Shown here: positions 7,665 through 16,624 of the stretch, piece by piece | How the letters are laid out: each line of letters starts with the position of its first letter | Position numbering within the stretch: the first letter of the stretch is position 1 | Assembly: GCA_039932095.1 (NCBI GenBank) | Contig: JBDTQR010000001.1 | Coordinates: 1 to 64,000, forward strand | Direction of reading: 5' to 3' | From: Stagnihabitans sp039932095 | GTDB lineage: Bacteria; Pseudomonadota; Alphaproteobacteria; Rhodobacterales; Rhodobacteraceae | DNA length: 64,000 nucleotides | Notes under the pieces: generated by a model | Told to the model about the DNA's origin: nothing | Seen by the model: the letters and a program-made list of their open reading frames with translations, nothing else | Databases searched by the model: none | Translations under genes and position numbers: made by a program

Positions 7665-9194
7665 ATGCGCGGGCCGCATAATATCTGGCGGCTGATCCGC
7701 ACCGGAGCGACGTTCGAGCGGACAGGTGCCATGGCGCTGGCGCTGGAAGGCTTTGGCACACCGCCGGGGTTGCGGCTGGCGGCGCGGATGTTGGGTTGGC
7801 CGTTCAAATGGCTGGGGCTGCGCGGCGATCCGTCGCTGCCGCCGGTCACCCGGGCGCTGACGGCGCTGGGACCGGCTTATATCAAGTTTGGCCAGACGCT
7901 GGCGACGCGGCCCGACATCGTGGGCGACGAGATGGCCGGGCAGTTGAAATATCTGCAGGACAAGCTGCCGCCCTTCCCCACCGATCAGGCCCGCGCCATG
8001 GTCGAGGCGGAACTGGGCCTGCCGATGGATCAGGTGTTTTCCGCCTTTTCAGAGCCTGTTGCGGCCGCTTCCATCGCGCAGGTGCATCGGGCGCGGCTGG
8101 TGGAGGATGGTCGGGAGGTGGCGGTCAAGGTGCTGCGGCCGGGGATCGAAAGGGCGTTCCGGAAGGACATCGACGCCTTCTACTTTGCCGCCCGCAGCAT
8201 CGAGGTTCTGGCCCCGTTTGCCCGCCGTCTGCGGCCGATGGATGTGATCACCCATTTCGAAGGCATCGTGGCCGGAGAGCTGGACCTGCGGCTGGAATCT
8301 GCGGCGGCGTCAGAGTTTGCGGTCAATACCGAGAAGGACAAGGGCTTTCAGGTGCCGCAGCCGATCTGGCGATTGTCGGGTCGGTCGGTGATGACGATGG
8401 GTTGGGCCGAGGGCATCAACATGTCTGACACGGCGGCGCTGGATGCGGCGGGGCATGACCGCAAGGCGCTGGGCGCGCGGGTGTTGCAGCTGTTTCTGAG
8501 CCATGCGTTGCGCGACGGGCTGTTTCACGGCGACATGCATCAGGGCAACCTGAAGGTCGCCGCGAATGGCGACATCATCGCCTATGATTTCGGCATCATG
8601 GGGCGGATCGACGAATATACCCGCCGGGTCTATGCCGAAATCCTGATGGGGTTCATCAGCCGGGATTACCGGCGGGTGGCCGAAGTGCATTTCGAGGCGG
8701 GTTATGTCCCCGCCGACCGTGATGTGGAGGCGTTTGCTTCGGCTCTGCGCGCCGTCGGCGAGCCGATTTTCGGCATGGAGGCCAACCACATCTCGATGGC
8801 AAAGCTGCTGTCCTATCTGTTTCAGGTGACCGAACGGTTTGGCATGGAGACTCGCACCGAGTTGATCCTGCTGCAGCGGACCATGGTGGTGGTTGAGGGC
8901 GTGGCGCGCAGTCTGGATCCGAATATCAACATCTGGCAGGTCGCGCGGCCGGTGGTGCAGGACTATATCGGCAACAATCTTGGCCCGCTGGCGACACTGC
9001 GCGATCTGGGTCGGGCGGCGCAGATCCTGGCGCGTTTTGGCCCAAAATTGCCAAAGATGATCGAGGCCCTGCTGATCCGGCAGGCCGAAGGGCCGCTGCC
9101 GTTGCCGGAACGCCGGGTGGTGCCGCTTGTGGTGGCGCTGGTTCTGGGCGGCGTGCTGACCGGGCTTGGCGTCTGGCTGGGCCATCTGCTGTAG
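7665..9194 (+). CDS. ubiB: Ubiquinone biosynthesis protein UbiB (atypical kinase/ATPase)
   Basis: Membrane-anchored ABC1/ADCK-family protein required for aerobic ubiquinone synthesis; 509 aa. The KxGQ motif KFGQTLATRPD lies at about 74-84, an Ala-rich nucleotide loop (AAASIAQVH) follows, then a catalytic-loop-like HGDMHQGN and a metal-binding DFG (YDFGIMG). The last 25 residues form a hydrophobic membrane segment. It is directly coupled to ubiE and converges on flgD with no spacer. Confidence 0.96.
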   Translation: MRGPHNIWRLIRTGATFERTGAMALALEGFGTPPGLRLAARMLGWPFKWLGLRGDPSLPPVTRALTALGPAYIKFGQTLATRPDIVGDEMAGQLKYLQDKLPPFPTDQARAMVEAELGLPMDQVFSAFSEPVAAASIAQVHRARLVEDGREVAVKVLRPGIERAFRKDIDAFYFAARSIEVLAPFARRLRPMDVITHFEGIVAGELDLRLESAAASEFAVNTEKDKGFQVPQPIWRLSGRSVMTMGWAEGINMSDTAALDAAGHDRKALGARVLQLFLSHALRDGLFHGDMHQGNLKVAANGDIIAYDFGIMGRIDEYTRRVYAEILMGFISRDYRRVAEVHFEAGYVPADRDVEAFASALRAVGEPIFGMEANHISMAKLLSYLFQVTERFGMETRTELILLQRTMVVVEGVARSLDPNINIWQVARPVVQDYIGNNLGPLATLRDLGRAAQILARFGPKLPKMIEALLIRQAEGPLPLPERRVVPLVVALVLGGVLTGLGVWLGHLL

Positions 9195-9824
9195 TCAGGG
9201 CAGTGGGTCGCGCAGGGCCGTGATCAGGCTGGTCGAAACCTCGACCCCGCCGTTGAACACGGCCGTCACACCATCGCCGCCGTTGCGGATTTCATTGACC
9301 CTGGCATAATATTCCACCGGGTTGGTGCCAAGCAGCGCGCCGCGTTCATAGCTTTCCAGGGTGATGCTGTAGCGGCCTTGCGGCAAGGGCGCACCCGTCG
9401 AATCCCGGCCAACCCAGTTGTAGTCCGACGTCGAGACTGGAATTTCGGTGCGCGACACTTCCGCGCCGCTGGCATCGGTCACGACCAGAATGGTCTGGTC
9501 CGAGGCATAAGCCGGGTTGGGCGACAGGGTGACGGGGGTGGTGCCGTCAAATTGTACCGGTGCGTCAATCCGGGCGTCCTTGCCGACCCAACCGACCATC
9601 TGGGCCATAGAATTCTGCGTGTTCAGAGCCAGTTGTTGGGTCAGAAGGTCATTGGTCTTGGTCTGCTGCTCGACCGCGGAAAACGTCGCGAGTTGTGAGG
9701 CGAAATTGTCGGAGGACATCGGGTTCAGCGGGTCCTGATTCTTGATCTGGGTGGTCAGCATGATCAGAAACGTGTTGTAATCCGACACCTTGGCCGGGGG
9801 CTGGGGGGTAGAGGTCACATCCAT
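9195..9824 (-). CDS. flgD: Flagellar hook capping protein FlgD
   Basis: Scaffold cap for polymerisation of hook subunits, 209 aa. The N-terminus has the FlgD signature FLIMLTTQIKNQDPLNPM followed by FASQLATFSAVEQQ; a beta-rich FlgD Tudor/Ig-like region follows (VTDASGAEV, PLPQGRYSI). It lies 12 bp downstream of fliK in the same direction, so fliK-flgD form a hook-assembly operon. Confidence 0.95.
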   Translation of the reverse strand: MDVTSTPQPPAKVSDYNTFLIMLTTQIKNQDPLNPMSSDNFASQLATFSAVEQQTKTNDLLTQQLALNTQNSMAQMVGWVGKDARIDAPVQFDGTTPVTLSPNPAYASDQTILVVTDASGAEVSRTEIPVSTSDYNWVGRDSTGAPLPQGRYSITLESYERGALLGTNPVEYYARVNEIRNGGDGVTAVFNGGVEVSTSLITALRDPLP

Positions 9825-9836
9825 GGCGGGGTCCTT

Positions 9837-12755
9837 TCACAGGCGCAGGTCCAGGCCCTTGCCGGTAGAGTTGAGGCGAAGAGGTGCCGGGGTCGCGGCG
9901 TCCGGCATGTCGAACGTTGCGTCGTCAGCCGGGGTGGTAGGCGGTTTGCTGTCAGGACTGCGCTGGTTCCAGTGGCTGAAGTTGAGGCTGGAGCCATCAA
10001 AGCCGGCATCGCGAAACTCTGCCCTCAGACTGTCGGCGTTGCGACGCAGAAGGTCGAGCGTCTCGCCACGTTCGACACTGAGATTGACCTGAACCCGGTC
10101 GTTCACGGTGGTCAATTCGAAGCGGACTTTGCCGAGTTCGGCCGGATCAAGGACAATTTCCACCTTGTCGCCCCGGCTCGCCCGGGTTGCCGCCCTGACG
10201 AGCGACACCGGCACGCTGTGGGGCAGGCCATGGCTGTCACGGCCTGGTCGCATGGGAGGTGCGGGCGGTGCGGCCTGAATCGGGAGGGCAGGCGGTACGG
10301 CAGTTGCTCCCGGCGTCACGGGTTGGAGCTGGACTGGATCGGCCTGCCGGGCGCTGGCCTGGTCGGGCAGCAGTCGGGCGTCCGCGGTGGCCAGCGACGG
10401 CGCCGCAGCGGCAGATTGCAGTGGCCGATTTTGATCGGTGGCGGCGGGGTCCGGTGCAGGGCTGCGGTCTGCTGGCCGCATCGCGGGATGGGCGGCGGGC
10501 CCGGACGCGGACCTTGGGGCGGGCCTTGCCGTCGGGTCTGCGGGCCGTTCCGTGTGCCGGGAGGTTGCCAATACCGGCGCTTGTGGAAAGGCTGGTTGAC
10601 GCCGGGCCCGCACGGCGGGCACCTCGGATATTGGCAGGGCAGGTGGCATGTGACCCGGCCGGAGCAGATCAGCCGCCGGCTCGGCGGGCGCAGAGGGTGG
10701 GCGCTGAGGTTTCGGTTGCAGCACTGGCGACACATCGGCAAGCGACGGTTGCTGGTCCAAACGGGCGAATGGGGCGCTGCGGGTATGATTGGGCGAGAGC
10801 TTCGGTGCCAATTGCGGACCTGCGGGGCGTTGATCACTGGGCATGAAGCCCATAGCGGGCCGCTCGGGGCGGATCGTGGGCGGCAGGTTGGGCGGGACGG
10901 CCGGTACCAGCGCCTGGCTGGGCAGAGGATCATCGCTGGTGCGTGTCGTCGGATCGCGGGTTACCCGAGGTGCAGGGAACAATGCGGCGGGCGCGGCCCT
11001 GTTTTGACTGTCGGCATGGGGGCGGGGCTGACCGCCTGATGCGGGCGAGCCCCGGACTTGTGCCGGACGCGACAGGACGGAGGTGACGTTTGCGGCTGCC
11101 GATTCGGGCGCATCAGTCTCGCTTTCGATGGGTTTCAGCGAGTCTGCGATGACCGGGGCGGCCATTGTCGGATCGGCTGCAGCCATCGGTGGCACTGCCG
11201 AGATGGCCTTGCTTCGGGTGTATGCCTGATTTGGCGGCGTGAAGTCCGTCGATGGGCGCGGCCCGGGCTGCAGCGTTGGCGGGGGTTGGTCGGGCCAATC
11301 TCGCGGTGGGGTAAAGGGGACGGTTGCTTTGACTTTTGGCGTTGGCAATCCTGCAGGTGCGGCGACGGCGCTGTCTTGGATCAGATGGGCGTTGGTCCTG
11401 ACGGGTTCATTGGCAGACAGCTTTTGACCGACGTGGAGCGAATGAGGCGCGGCCTCGGATGGCTGCGTGGCCGATGAAGCCGGCAACGGGGGGTTTGATA
11501 CCAGTTGTACTTTCGCAATTGCCGCGGGCAGGGACTCTTTGACGGGCGTGGAGACGGGCCAGTTGCGGTGCGCGGAACCGGGCGGAAGCGGCTGCACCGG
11601 TCTGGCGGAATGGTCAGGGCTGACTTCGGGTTGCGGGCCGGCTGGCGTAGGTCTGATCGATTGAATTTCGACCTTGTATCGCCGATTTGGGTCTGAACTG
11701 GACTGCAGAAATGGTGTGGGCATTCCTCTGGTCTGCGCTGTCAGCGTTGCGCCATCTTGGGCTTCTGGCGACGTGATGATCGCGGCCCGATCCGTGACTT
11801 GCGGGACGATGGGCAGGTGGCGCTCTGCTTTCAGCGCCGGTAGTGACGGCATGGCGCGTACAGTGATGGGTCGCGGCGCCTGACGCGGCGGGATGGGTTG
11901 CGGCGGGATGGATTGCGGCGCGGCGTCTTGATCCTTCTGCGGATGAAAATCTGCCGCCCGGTTCGGTGCTCGCAGCGGCGGATGGACGGTTATTGGCGTT
12001 TTGGCGACGGTGGATTTCGGCATTGTGGAAAGGCCCGGACGAGAACCCGATTGGATGGGGTCTGGTCCGGCAGGCGCGTTGGCTGTGGCGGCCTCAGCCG
12101 GGTGAGGTTCGACGGCTGGACGGGGCTGTCCGCGGGCTATTGACCGCACAGAATCGCAGGCCGCCCTGAGCGAAACCATTATCGGTGAAGGCACGGCGGG
12201 ATTGGGGTTTTCGGCCGATTCGGCAGGAACCGAGGCTGGCATCAGGAGTGCAGCAGCAGGCTGAGCCGGGGCAAGGTCGCCGGCGCTGGGCATGGCGGCG
12301 GCTGGGTCAGGGTCGGGCACATCGTGATGGCGCGGAGTATGGTGCAGATGGTGCAAGGGCGCGGCGTCGGGCCGGACGGCGGTGGCGTTAGAGTCTTGCG
12401 GTTGGGGAGACGCGCCCCTTTCGGCCGCGAGATCGCGTGCAGGGCATGTCATGATGTCGACCTGATCTGCTGGACGCGCGGCGACAGGGGCAACGGGATC
12501 GGGCGCCGGCGGCATTCGCACCAAATCCGCCGCTGGCCATGGCAGGTCTGGCCCGGCTTGGGTTGATCCGGGTTGCAGGGTGAGGGCAGGCAGGTTCTGA
12601 CCCAAAGCTGGTGCAGGCGCGGTGGTGCGCGATGCCGGGTTTATGAGCTGAACGGAGTCTATTTCGGCGCCGAAGAGCTCTGCGGTTGTCGCGCCGGCTG
12701 ATGGGGTCAGCGTTCTGGGCGCGGGTGTCGTGGTGATGAGAGACAATGCGATCAT
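9837..12755 (-). CDS. fliK: Flagellar hook-length control protein FliK, very long and Pro/Ala-rich
   Basis: Secreted ruler and substrate-specificity switch for hook export. The last ~130 residues carry the Flg_hook domain (VEIVLDPAELGKVRFEL, VNLSVERGETLDLLRRNADSLR). The preceding ~800 residues are low-complexity Pro/Ala/Arg/Gln-rich sequence without an obvious fold. At 972 aa it is far longer than most FliK proteins (about 400-700). Long antisense open frames across it reflect base composition. It is divergent from flgJ with a weak CtrA-like site between. Confidence 0.9.
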   Translation of the reverse strand: MIALSLITTTPAPRTLTPSAGATTAELFGAEIDSVQLINPASRTTAPAPALGQNLPALTLQPGSTQAGPDLPWPAADLVRMPPAPDPVAPVAARPADQVDIMTCPARDLAAERGASPQPQDSNATAVRPDAAPLHHLHHTPRHHDVPDPDPAAAMPSAGDLAPAQPAAALLMPASVPAESAENPNPAVPSPIMVSLRAACDSVRSIARGQPRPAVEPHPAEAATANAPAGPDPIQSGSRPGLSTMPKSTVAKTPITVHPPLRAPNRAADFHPQKDQDAAPQSIPPQPIPPRQAPRPITVRAMPSLPALKAERHLPIVPQVTDRAAIITSPEAQDGATLTAQTRGMPTPFLQSSSDPNRRYKVEIQSIRPTPAGPQPEVSPDHSARPVQPLPPGSAHRNWPVSTPVKESLPAAIAKVQLVSNPPLPASSATQPSEAAPHSLHVGQKLSANEPVRTNAHLIQDSAVAAPAGLPTPKVKATVPFTPPRDWPDQPPPTLQPGPRPSTDFTPPNQAYTRSKAISAVPPMAAADPTMAAPVIADSLKPIESETDAPESAAANVTSVLSRPAQVRGSPASGGQPRPHADSQNRAAPAALFPAPRVTRDPTTRTSDDPLPSQALVPAVPPNLPPTIRPERPAMGFMPSDQRPAGPQLAPKLSPNHTRSAPFARLDQQPSLADVSPVLQPKPQRPPSAPAEPAADLLRPGHMPPALPISEVPAVRARRQPAFPQAPVLATSRHTERPADPTARPAPRSASGPAAHPAMRPADRSPAPDPAATDQNRPLQSAAAAPSLATADARLLPDQASARQADPVQLQPVTPGATAVPPALPIQAAPPAPPMRPGRDSHGLPHSVPVSLVRAATRASRGDKVEIVLDPAELGKVRFELTTVNDRVQVNLSVERGETLDLLRRNADSLRAEFRDAGFDGSSLNFSHWNQRSPDSKPPTTPADDATFDMPDAATPAPLRLNSTGKGLDLRL

Positions 12756-12800
12756 GTTTTCCGACTTCTGCCGTACGGGCCGGTTGTTTCATGCGACTGG

Positions 12801-12815
12801 TTACCACCTGTTTAC
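12801..12815. promoter_or_regulatory. Weak CtrA-like motif between fliK and flgJ
   Basis: TTAC-CACCTGT-TTAC matches the TTAA-N7-TTAA consensus at 6 of 8 positions. It is centred in the divergent gap, about 45 bp from both start codons. Confidence 0.3.
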
Positions 12816-12860
12816 CGCCGACGCGCATAATGGCGAAAATCCGTTGCAAGGGAGAAGCCG

Positions 12861-13154
12861 ATGCAACTGCCATCCGTGACCTCGACCACGCCAGCCAATT
12901 CCGGGCCACAGGACCTCCGCAGCGCGGTTCTGATGGAGCGGTCCAAGGCACTGGAGGCGACATTTCTGGCGGAAATGCTGTCTTACGCCGGGATGGGCAA
13001 GTCTGACGGGCCATTCACAGGCGGCATCGGCGAACAGCAATTCGAATCATTCCTGCGTGAGGCTCAGGCCCGGGCGATCGTCGCACATGGCGGCATCGGG
13101 CTGGCCGAGAGACTGTTCAAATCCCTGGCAAGGCACGACAATGCGAGCCGGTAG
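12861..13154 (+). CDS. flgJ: FlgJ-type rod-binding protein (rod domain only)
   Basis: Rod-capping/rod-binding protein of 97 aa that matches the N-terminal half of enterobacterial FlgJ. It shows the LEATFLAEMLSYAGM segment, GGIGEQQFESFLREAQA and GIGLAERLFKSL typical of the Rod-binding domain. The muramidase half is absent; a separate lytic transglycosylase is encoded at 26725-27396. GGGAG precedes the ATG. It overlaps the next gene by 14 bp. Confidence 0.85.
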   Translation: MQLPSVTSTTPANSGPQDLRSAVLMERSKALEATFLAEMLSYAGMGKSDGPFTGGIGEQQFESFLREAQARAIVAHGGIGLAERLFKSLARHDNASR

Positions 13155-13485
13155 CCCCGCGGCGGAGCCCGTGGCAGCGCAATTGCTGGATCAGGTCTAT
13201 GTGGCGCTGCTGCAGTCGAATTATGGCGATCTGGGCGATCTGGCGGACCGACTGGAGCGCGAGTTGCAGGCGCCAAGCGGGCCGATGACCGAAGTTGCGC
13301 TGCGGATCATACAGCGTAAAGCCGAGCGTAATGCTGCCTGCCTGCTGGCCGCCCAACGCGGCATCAAGGCGGCACGGCGGCGGCTGGCGGATATCAGGCA
13401 GACGGCGTCCGGATTGGTCACTTACGACCGCAGCGGACGGCGGGCCGAGGTGAGCGAGAACCGCAATCTGGCCCAGAGGCTCTGA
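13141..13485 (+). CDS. FlgN-like flagellar export chaperone (probable)
   Basis: Small helical protein of 114 aa starting at the ATG 13141, inside the end of flgJ. It has a coiled N-terminal region (LLDQVYVALLQSNYGDLGDLADRLERELQ) and a basic helical centre, and ends in a polar tail. Size, helical character and location between flgJ and flagellin fit the FlgN chaperone for FlgK/FlgL found in this position in related bacteria, but sequence identity to FlgN is not obvious by eye. A hypothetical flagellar protein is the alternative. Confidence 0.55.
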   Translation: MRAGSPAAEPVAAQLLDQVYVALLQSNYGDLGDLADRLERELQAPSGPMTEVALRIIQRKAERNAACLLAAQRGIKAARRRLADIRQTASGLVTYDRSGRRAEVSENRNLAQRL

Positions 13486-13523
13486 CAATTTCGATCAAAT
13501 ACTGCTGATTGGCCGGGCCGCAG

Positions 13524-13538
13524 TTAGGATTCTTTTAT
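13524..13538. promoter_or_regulatory. Weak CtrA-like motif upstream of fliC
   Basis: TTAG-GATTCTT-TTAT matches TTAA-N7-TTAA at 6 of 8 positions, about 150 bp upstream of the flagellin ATG, leaving a long leader. No sigma54 -24/-12 (GG-N10-GC) element was evident. Confidence 0.3.
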
Positions 13539-13688
13539 ATTTTCAGCCGTCTTATGGGGTCTGCATCCCAGGTGGGGTGGCGCGTCCCGGGTCCTCCGGC
13601 CGCATTGGTAAAAACGCCCAATCTGCCATCTTCAGGGATGGTGCCCCAAGCTGTCGCAAAGCGTCGGCTGACTGCAAAGGAAACGAAA

Positions 13689-14897
13689 ATGTCGTCCATT
13701 CTGACCAATACCAGTGCGATGGTTGCACTGCAGACGATGAAATCGATCAACATGAACCTGGCCAAGACCACTGCCGATATCTCGACCGGAAAGACGGTGG
13801 CGACGGCAAAGGACAACGCGGCCGTCTGGGCCATTTCAAAGGTGATGGAATCCGACGTGCAGGCGTTCAAAGGCATCAACGACAGTCTGGCACTGGGCTC
13901 TTCGACCGTCGCCGTGGCCCGGCAGGCGGCGGAAACCGTGACCGATCTGCTTACTCAGGTCAAAGGCAAGATCGTTGCCGCACAGGAATCCAACGTCGAC
14001 CGCGGCAAGATCCAGACCGATATCGATGCCCTGCGCACCCAGATCAGTTCGGTGGTCGGTGCCGCACAGTTCAACGGGCTGAACCTGGTGGATGGCTCGC
14101 AAACCACAGTCGACATTCTGTCGTCGCTGGACCGCAGCAGCACCACGGTCACGGCGTCGTCGATCACGGTTACGGCGCAGGATCTGTCAATCGGCGCCTA
14201 TGTCGCCAAGGGTGTGCTGGGCGGGTCGACCGACGGGGTTTCAGCGGCAGCAGACACCGCCGGCTTTGCGCTCGATGCCACGACCGGCACCGGGACGATT
14301 GAAATCGATGACAGCTCGACGCCCTTCGCCGCTGGCGATTCGCTGTCGATCACCATCGGCAAGAAGACCGCGACCTATTCGGTGACGGCGGCTGACGTCG
14401 CCTCGACCGCGCCATCGGATCTGGTGGCGGTCGGGCTGAAGAAGGCGATCGAGGCGTTGGGGATTACCGGCCTGACGGTGGATTATGATTCGGGCACCCC
14501 GGGGACATTGGCCTTTACCAATGCCGGGGCGGTGGATCTGAGCGTGTCGGCGCAGTTCAAGAATGCGGGATCGGGTGGCCTGGCTGCCCTGTCGTCGGTC
14601 GATGTCTCGAGCAGCGCGGGCGCAACGGCAGCTTTGGGAAATATCGAGGCCATGATGCAAACAGCAATTGATGCAGCAGCCGCCTTTGGTTCGGTTCAAT
14701 CACGGGTGGACACCCAGCGCGACTTTGTCGGCAAGCTGACCGATTCCATGAAGGCCGGGATCGGCTCGCTGGTCGATGCCGACATGGAAGAGGCGTCGGC
14801 CCGGTTGCAGGCCCTGCAGGTGCAGCAGCAACTGTCGACGCAGGCACTGTCGATCGCCAACCAGCAGCCGCAGTCGCTGCTGTCCTTGTTCCGGTAA
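13689..14897 (+). CDS. fliC: Flagellin
   Basis: Filament subunit, 402 aa. The conserved N-terminal helices start SSILTNTSAMVALQTMKSIN and include ISTGKTVATAKDNAA. The central region is Ser/Thr/Ala/Asp-rich and variable, and the C-terminal D0/D1 helices end LSIANQQPQSLLSLFR. The ATG at 13689 has a strong SD (AAGGAAA); an upstream extension is not supported. The ~150-nt leader contains a small hairpin (CCATC/GATGG, 13626-13641) and the 3' side a 10-bp stem-loop. FlaF and FlbT follow at once, so flagellin mRNA is probably under FlbT/FlaF control. Confidence 0.96.
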   Translation: MSSILTNTSAMVALQTMKSINMNLAKTTADISTGKTVATAKDNAAVWAISKVMESDVQAFKGINDSLALGSSTVAVARQAAETVTDLLTQVKGKIVAAQESNVDRGKIQTDIDALRTQISSVVGAAQFNGLNLVDGSQTTVDILSSLDRSSTTVTASSITVTAQDLSIGAYVAKGVLGGSTDGVSAAADTAGFALDATTGTGTIEIDDSSTPFAAGDSLSITIGKKTATYSVTAADVASTAPSDLVAVGLKKAIEALGITGLTVDYDSGTPGTLAFTNAGAVDLSVSAQFKNAGSGGLAALSSVDVSSSAGATAALGNIEAMMQTAIDAAAAFGSVQSRVDTQRDFVGKLTDSMKAGIGSLVDADMEEASARLQALQVQQQLSTQALSIANQQPQSLLSLFR

Positions 14898-14905
14898 ACG
14901 AACGC

Positions 14906-14929
14906 GGGTCAGGGGCACCCCCCTGACCC
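14906..14929 (+). terminator. 10-bp stem-loop after fliC
   Basis: GGGTCAGGGG (14906-14915) and CCCCTGACCC (14920-14929) pair perfectly around CACC, 9 bp after the flagellin stop and 40 bp before flaF. No U-run follows, so it may act as a 3' processing or stability element that lets fliC be expressed above flaF-flbT. Confidence 0.6.
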
Positions 14930-14969
14930 ATGATGCTGAACCCCAGGCACATCCCCGGAAGGACAAATC

Positions 14970-15350
14970 TTGACCGCAGCCACCACCAATGCCCGCGCGG
15001 CCTATGGCCGACGCGAAGCCCCCGTTCGCACCAGCCGTTCGCATGAATATGACCTGCTGGCCCGTTGCACCCAGCAACTGGCGCTGGCCTGGACCCGCCG
15101 GAAGGAGGATTTCCCCAATCTGGCGAGCGCCCTGACTGAAAACCTGCAGCTTTGGTCGGCACTGGCCGCCGATGTGGCGGAGGCGGGCAACGGCCTGCCC
15201 AGCCAATTGCGGGCGCAATTGTTCTACCTGTACGAATTCACCTCGGGCCACACCCGGGCGGTGCTGGACAATCGCGGCAGTGTCGAGGTGTTGGTCGACA
15301 TCAACACTGCCGTCATGCGCGGGCTGCGAGGAGAAGGGGGCGGGACATGA
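14970..15350 (+). CDS. flaF: Flagellar biosynthesis regulator FlaF
   Basis: Alphaproteobacterial regulator needed for flagellin synthesis or secretion, acting opposite FlbT in Caulobacter. The protein is 126 aa; AAYGRREAPVRTSRSHEYDLLARCTQQL and LWSALAADVAEAGNGLP fit the FlaF family. The start appears to be TTG at 14970, preceded by GGAAGGAC. Its stop overlaps the flbT start (ATGA), so the two are translationally coupled. Confidence 0.88.
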   Translation: MTAATTNARAAYGRREAPVRTSRSHEYDLLARCTQQLALAWTRRKEDFPNLASALTENLQLWSALAADVAEAGNGLPSQLRAQLFYLYEFTSGHTRAVLDNRGSVEVLVDINTAVMRGLRGEGGGT

Positions 15351-15754
15351 GTGGTCTTGTCCTGAAACTGGGGCCGCATGAGAGGGTGCTGATCAATGGT
15401 GCGGTGGTCGAAAACGGCGACAAGCGGTCGCGTCTGGCGATCATGACGCCCAATGCCAATATCCTGCGGCTGCGCGATGCGATCCATCCGCAAGAGGCCA
15501 ATACGCCAGTCAAGCGGGTATGCTATATCGCGCAGCTGGTGCTGACCGGCGACGCGACGCCCGATGACACGCGGCACCAGCTGCTGCGCGGGATCGAACA
15601 ACTCTCGCAGGTTCTGACCGACCACGACAGCCGCACCCAGCTGAGCCTCGCGACCAAGGCCGCGCTGGATGATCAGTTCTATCAGGCTCTGAAAGCCTTG
15701 CGGTCCCTGTTGCCGCGCGAAGAGCGGTTGTTCGCCGCGACGCGCGCACCATGA
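15347..15754 (+). CDS. flbT: Flagellin mRNA regulator FlbT
   Basis: Post-transcriptional repressor that binds flagellin mRNA leaders in Caulobacter. The 135-aa product begins SGLVLKLGPHERVLINGAVVENGDKRSRLAI and contains NANILRLRDAI and KRVCYIAQLVLTGD, the FlbT core. The start is ATG 15347, overlapping the flaF stop. The 3' end overlaps the next gene by 4 bp. Confidence 0.93.
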   Translation: MSGLVLKLGPHERVLINGAVVENGDKRSRLAIMTPNANILRLRDAIHPQEANTPVKRVCYIAQLVLTGDATPDDTRHQLLRGIEQLSQVLTDHDSRTQLSLATKAALDDQFYQALKALRSLLPREERLFAATRAP

Positions 15755-16569
15755 GTTTCACTCCGGTCATACCGCTCGCCGGCTATGCCGGGTGGACCTT
15801 TCTGCAACGCACGATGGCCAAGCAGACTGCGTCCTTGGTGAAATCGCCCGAGATTGCCCGCGATGAAGACTACTTCCGCGCCAATATCGCCAAGATCACC
15901 ACGGCAGAGGATCTGGTCAAGGACCGTCGGCTGTTGAAGGTGGCCTTGGGGGCGTTCGGGCTGGATGCCGATATCAACAACAAAGCTTTTATCGAGAAAG
16001 TGCTGAAAGACGGCACGCTGACCGCCGGGGCATTGGCCAACAAGCTGGCCGACAAGCAGTATCTGAAACTGTCGGCGGCCTTCGGTTTTGGCGACTATCC
16101 GGTGCCAAGCACGAAACTGTCGGATTTCCCGGGCAAAATCATCTCTGCCTATGAGGCGAGGGCGTTTGAAACGGCGGTCGGCGATCAGAATGACGACATG
16201 CGGCTGGCGCTGAACGCCAAGCGCGAGCTGGCGGCCCTATCGGTAAAGTCGAGCAGCGAAACCGTGAAATGGTTCACGGTTCTTGGCAATTCGGCGCTGA
16301 AACAGGTGTTCACCAAAGCGCTGGGCCTGCCAAGCAATATCAGCGCTGTGGATCTGGACCAACAGCTGAAGGCATTTCAGGACAAAACCCAGACCGCCTT
16401 TGGCGACAACACCGTGGCGCAGTTCAGCGACCCGGCCAAGGTGGAAACCCTGATCCGCCGGTTTCTGGTCCGCTCGCAAGCCGATCAGTTGTCGCGTTCG
16501 ACCGGCCCTGGCGCTGCGGCCTTGGCCATGCTGCAGCAGACGGCATCGACCATGTGGAGCCGGCGTTGA
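15751..16569 (+). CDS. DUF1217-type flagellar-cluster protein
   Basis: Protein of 272 aa, coupled to flbT by an ATGA overlap. It has repeated helical segments with the pattern EDYFRANIAKITTAEDLVKDRRLLKVALGAFGL and an AFGFGDYPV-type segment; DUF1217 proteins found beside flagellar genes in alphaproteobacteria look like this. No signal peptide or catalytic motif is visible. The function is not established; a secreted rod/hook-associated role or a flagellin-related accessory role are possibilities. Confidence 0.7.
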   Translation: MSFTPVIPLAGYAGWTFLQRTMAKQTASLVKSPEIARDEDYFRANIAKITTAEDLVKDRRLLKVALGAFGLDADINNKAFIEKVLKDGTLTAGALANKLADKQYLKLSAAFGFGDYPVPSTKLSDFPGKIISAYEARAFETAVGDQNDDMRLALNAKRELAALSVKSSSETVKWFTVLGNSALKQVFTKALGLPSNISAVDLDQQLKAFQDKTQTAFGDNTVAQFSDPAKVETLIRRFLVRSQADQLSRSTGPGAAALAMLQQTASTMWSRR

Positions 16570-16624
16570 TGGAGGCCGGATCAGAGACTGGAATCGGGGT
16601 AGGACATCGCGACTTATTCGCCGG

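Noticed and set aside
9972..11039. Long open frame antisense to fliK
   Set aside because: fliK has an unmistakable C-terminal Flg_hook domain on the minus strand; the antisense frame is a by-product of Pro/Ala-rich, high-GC sequence.
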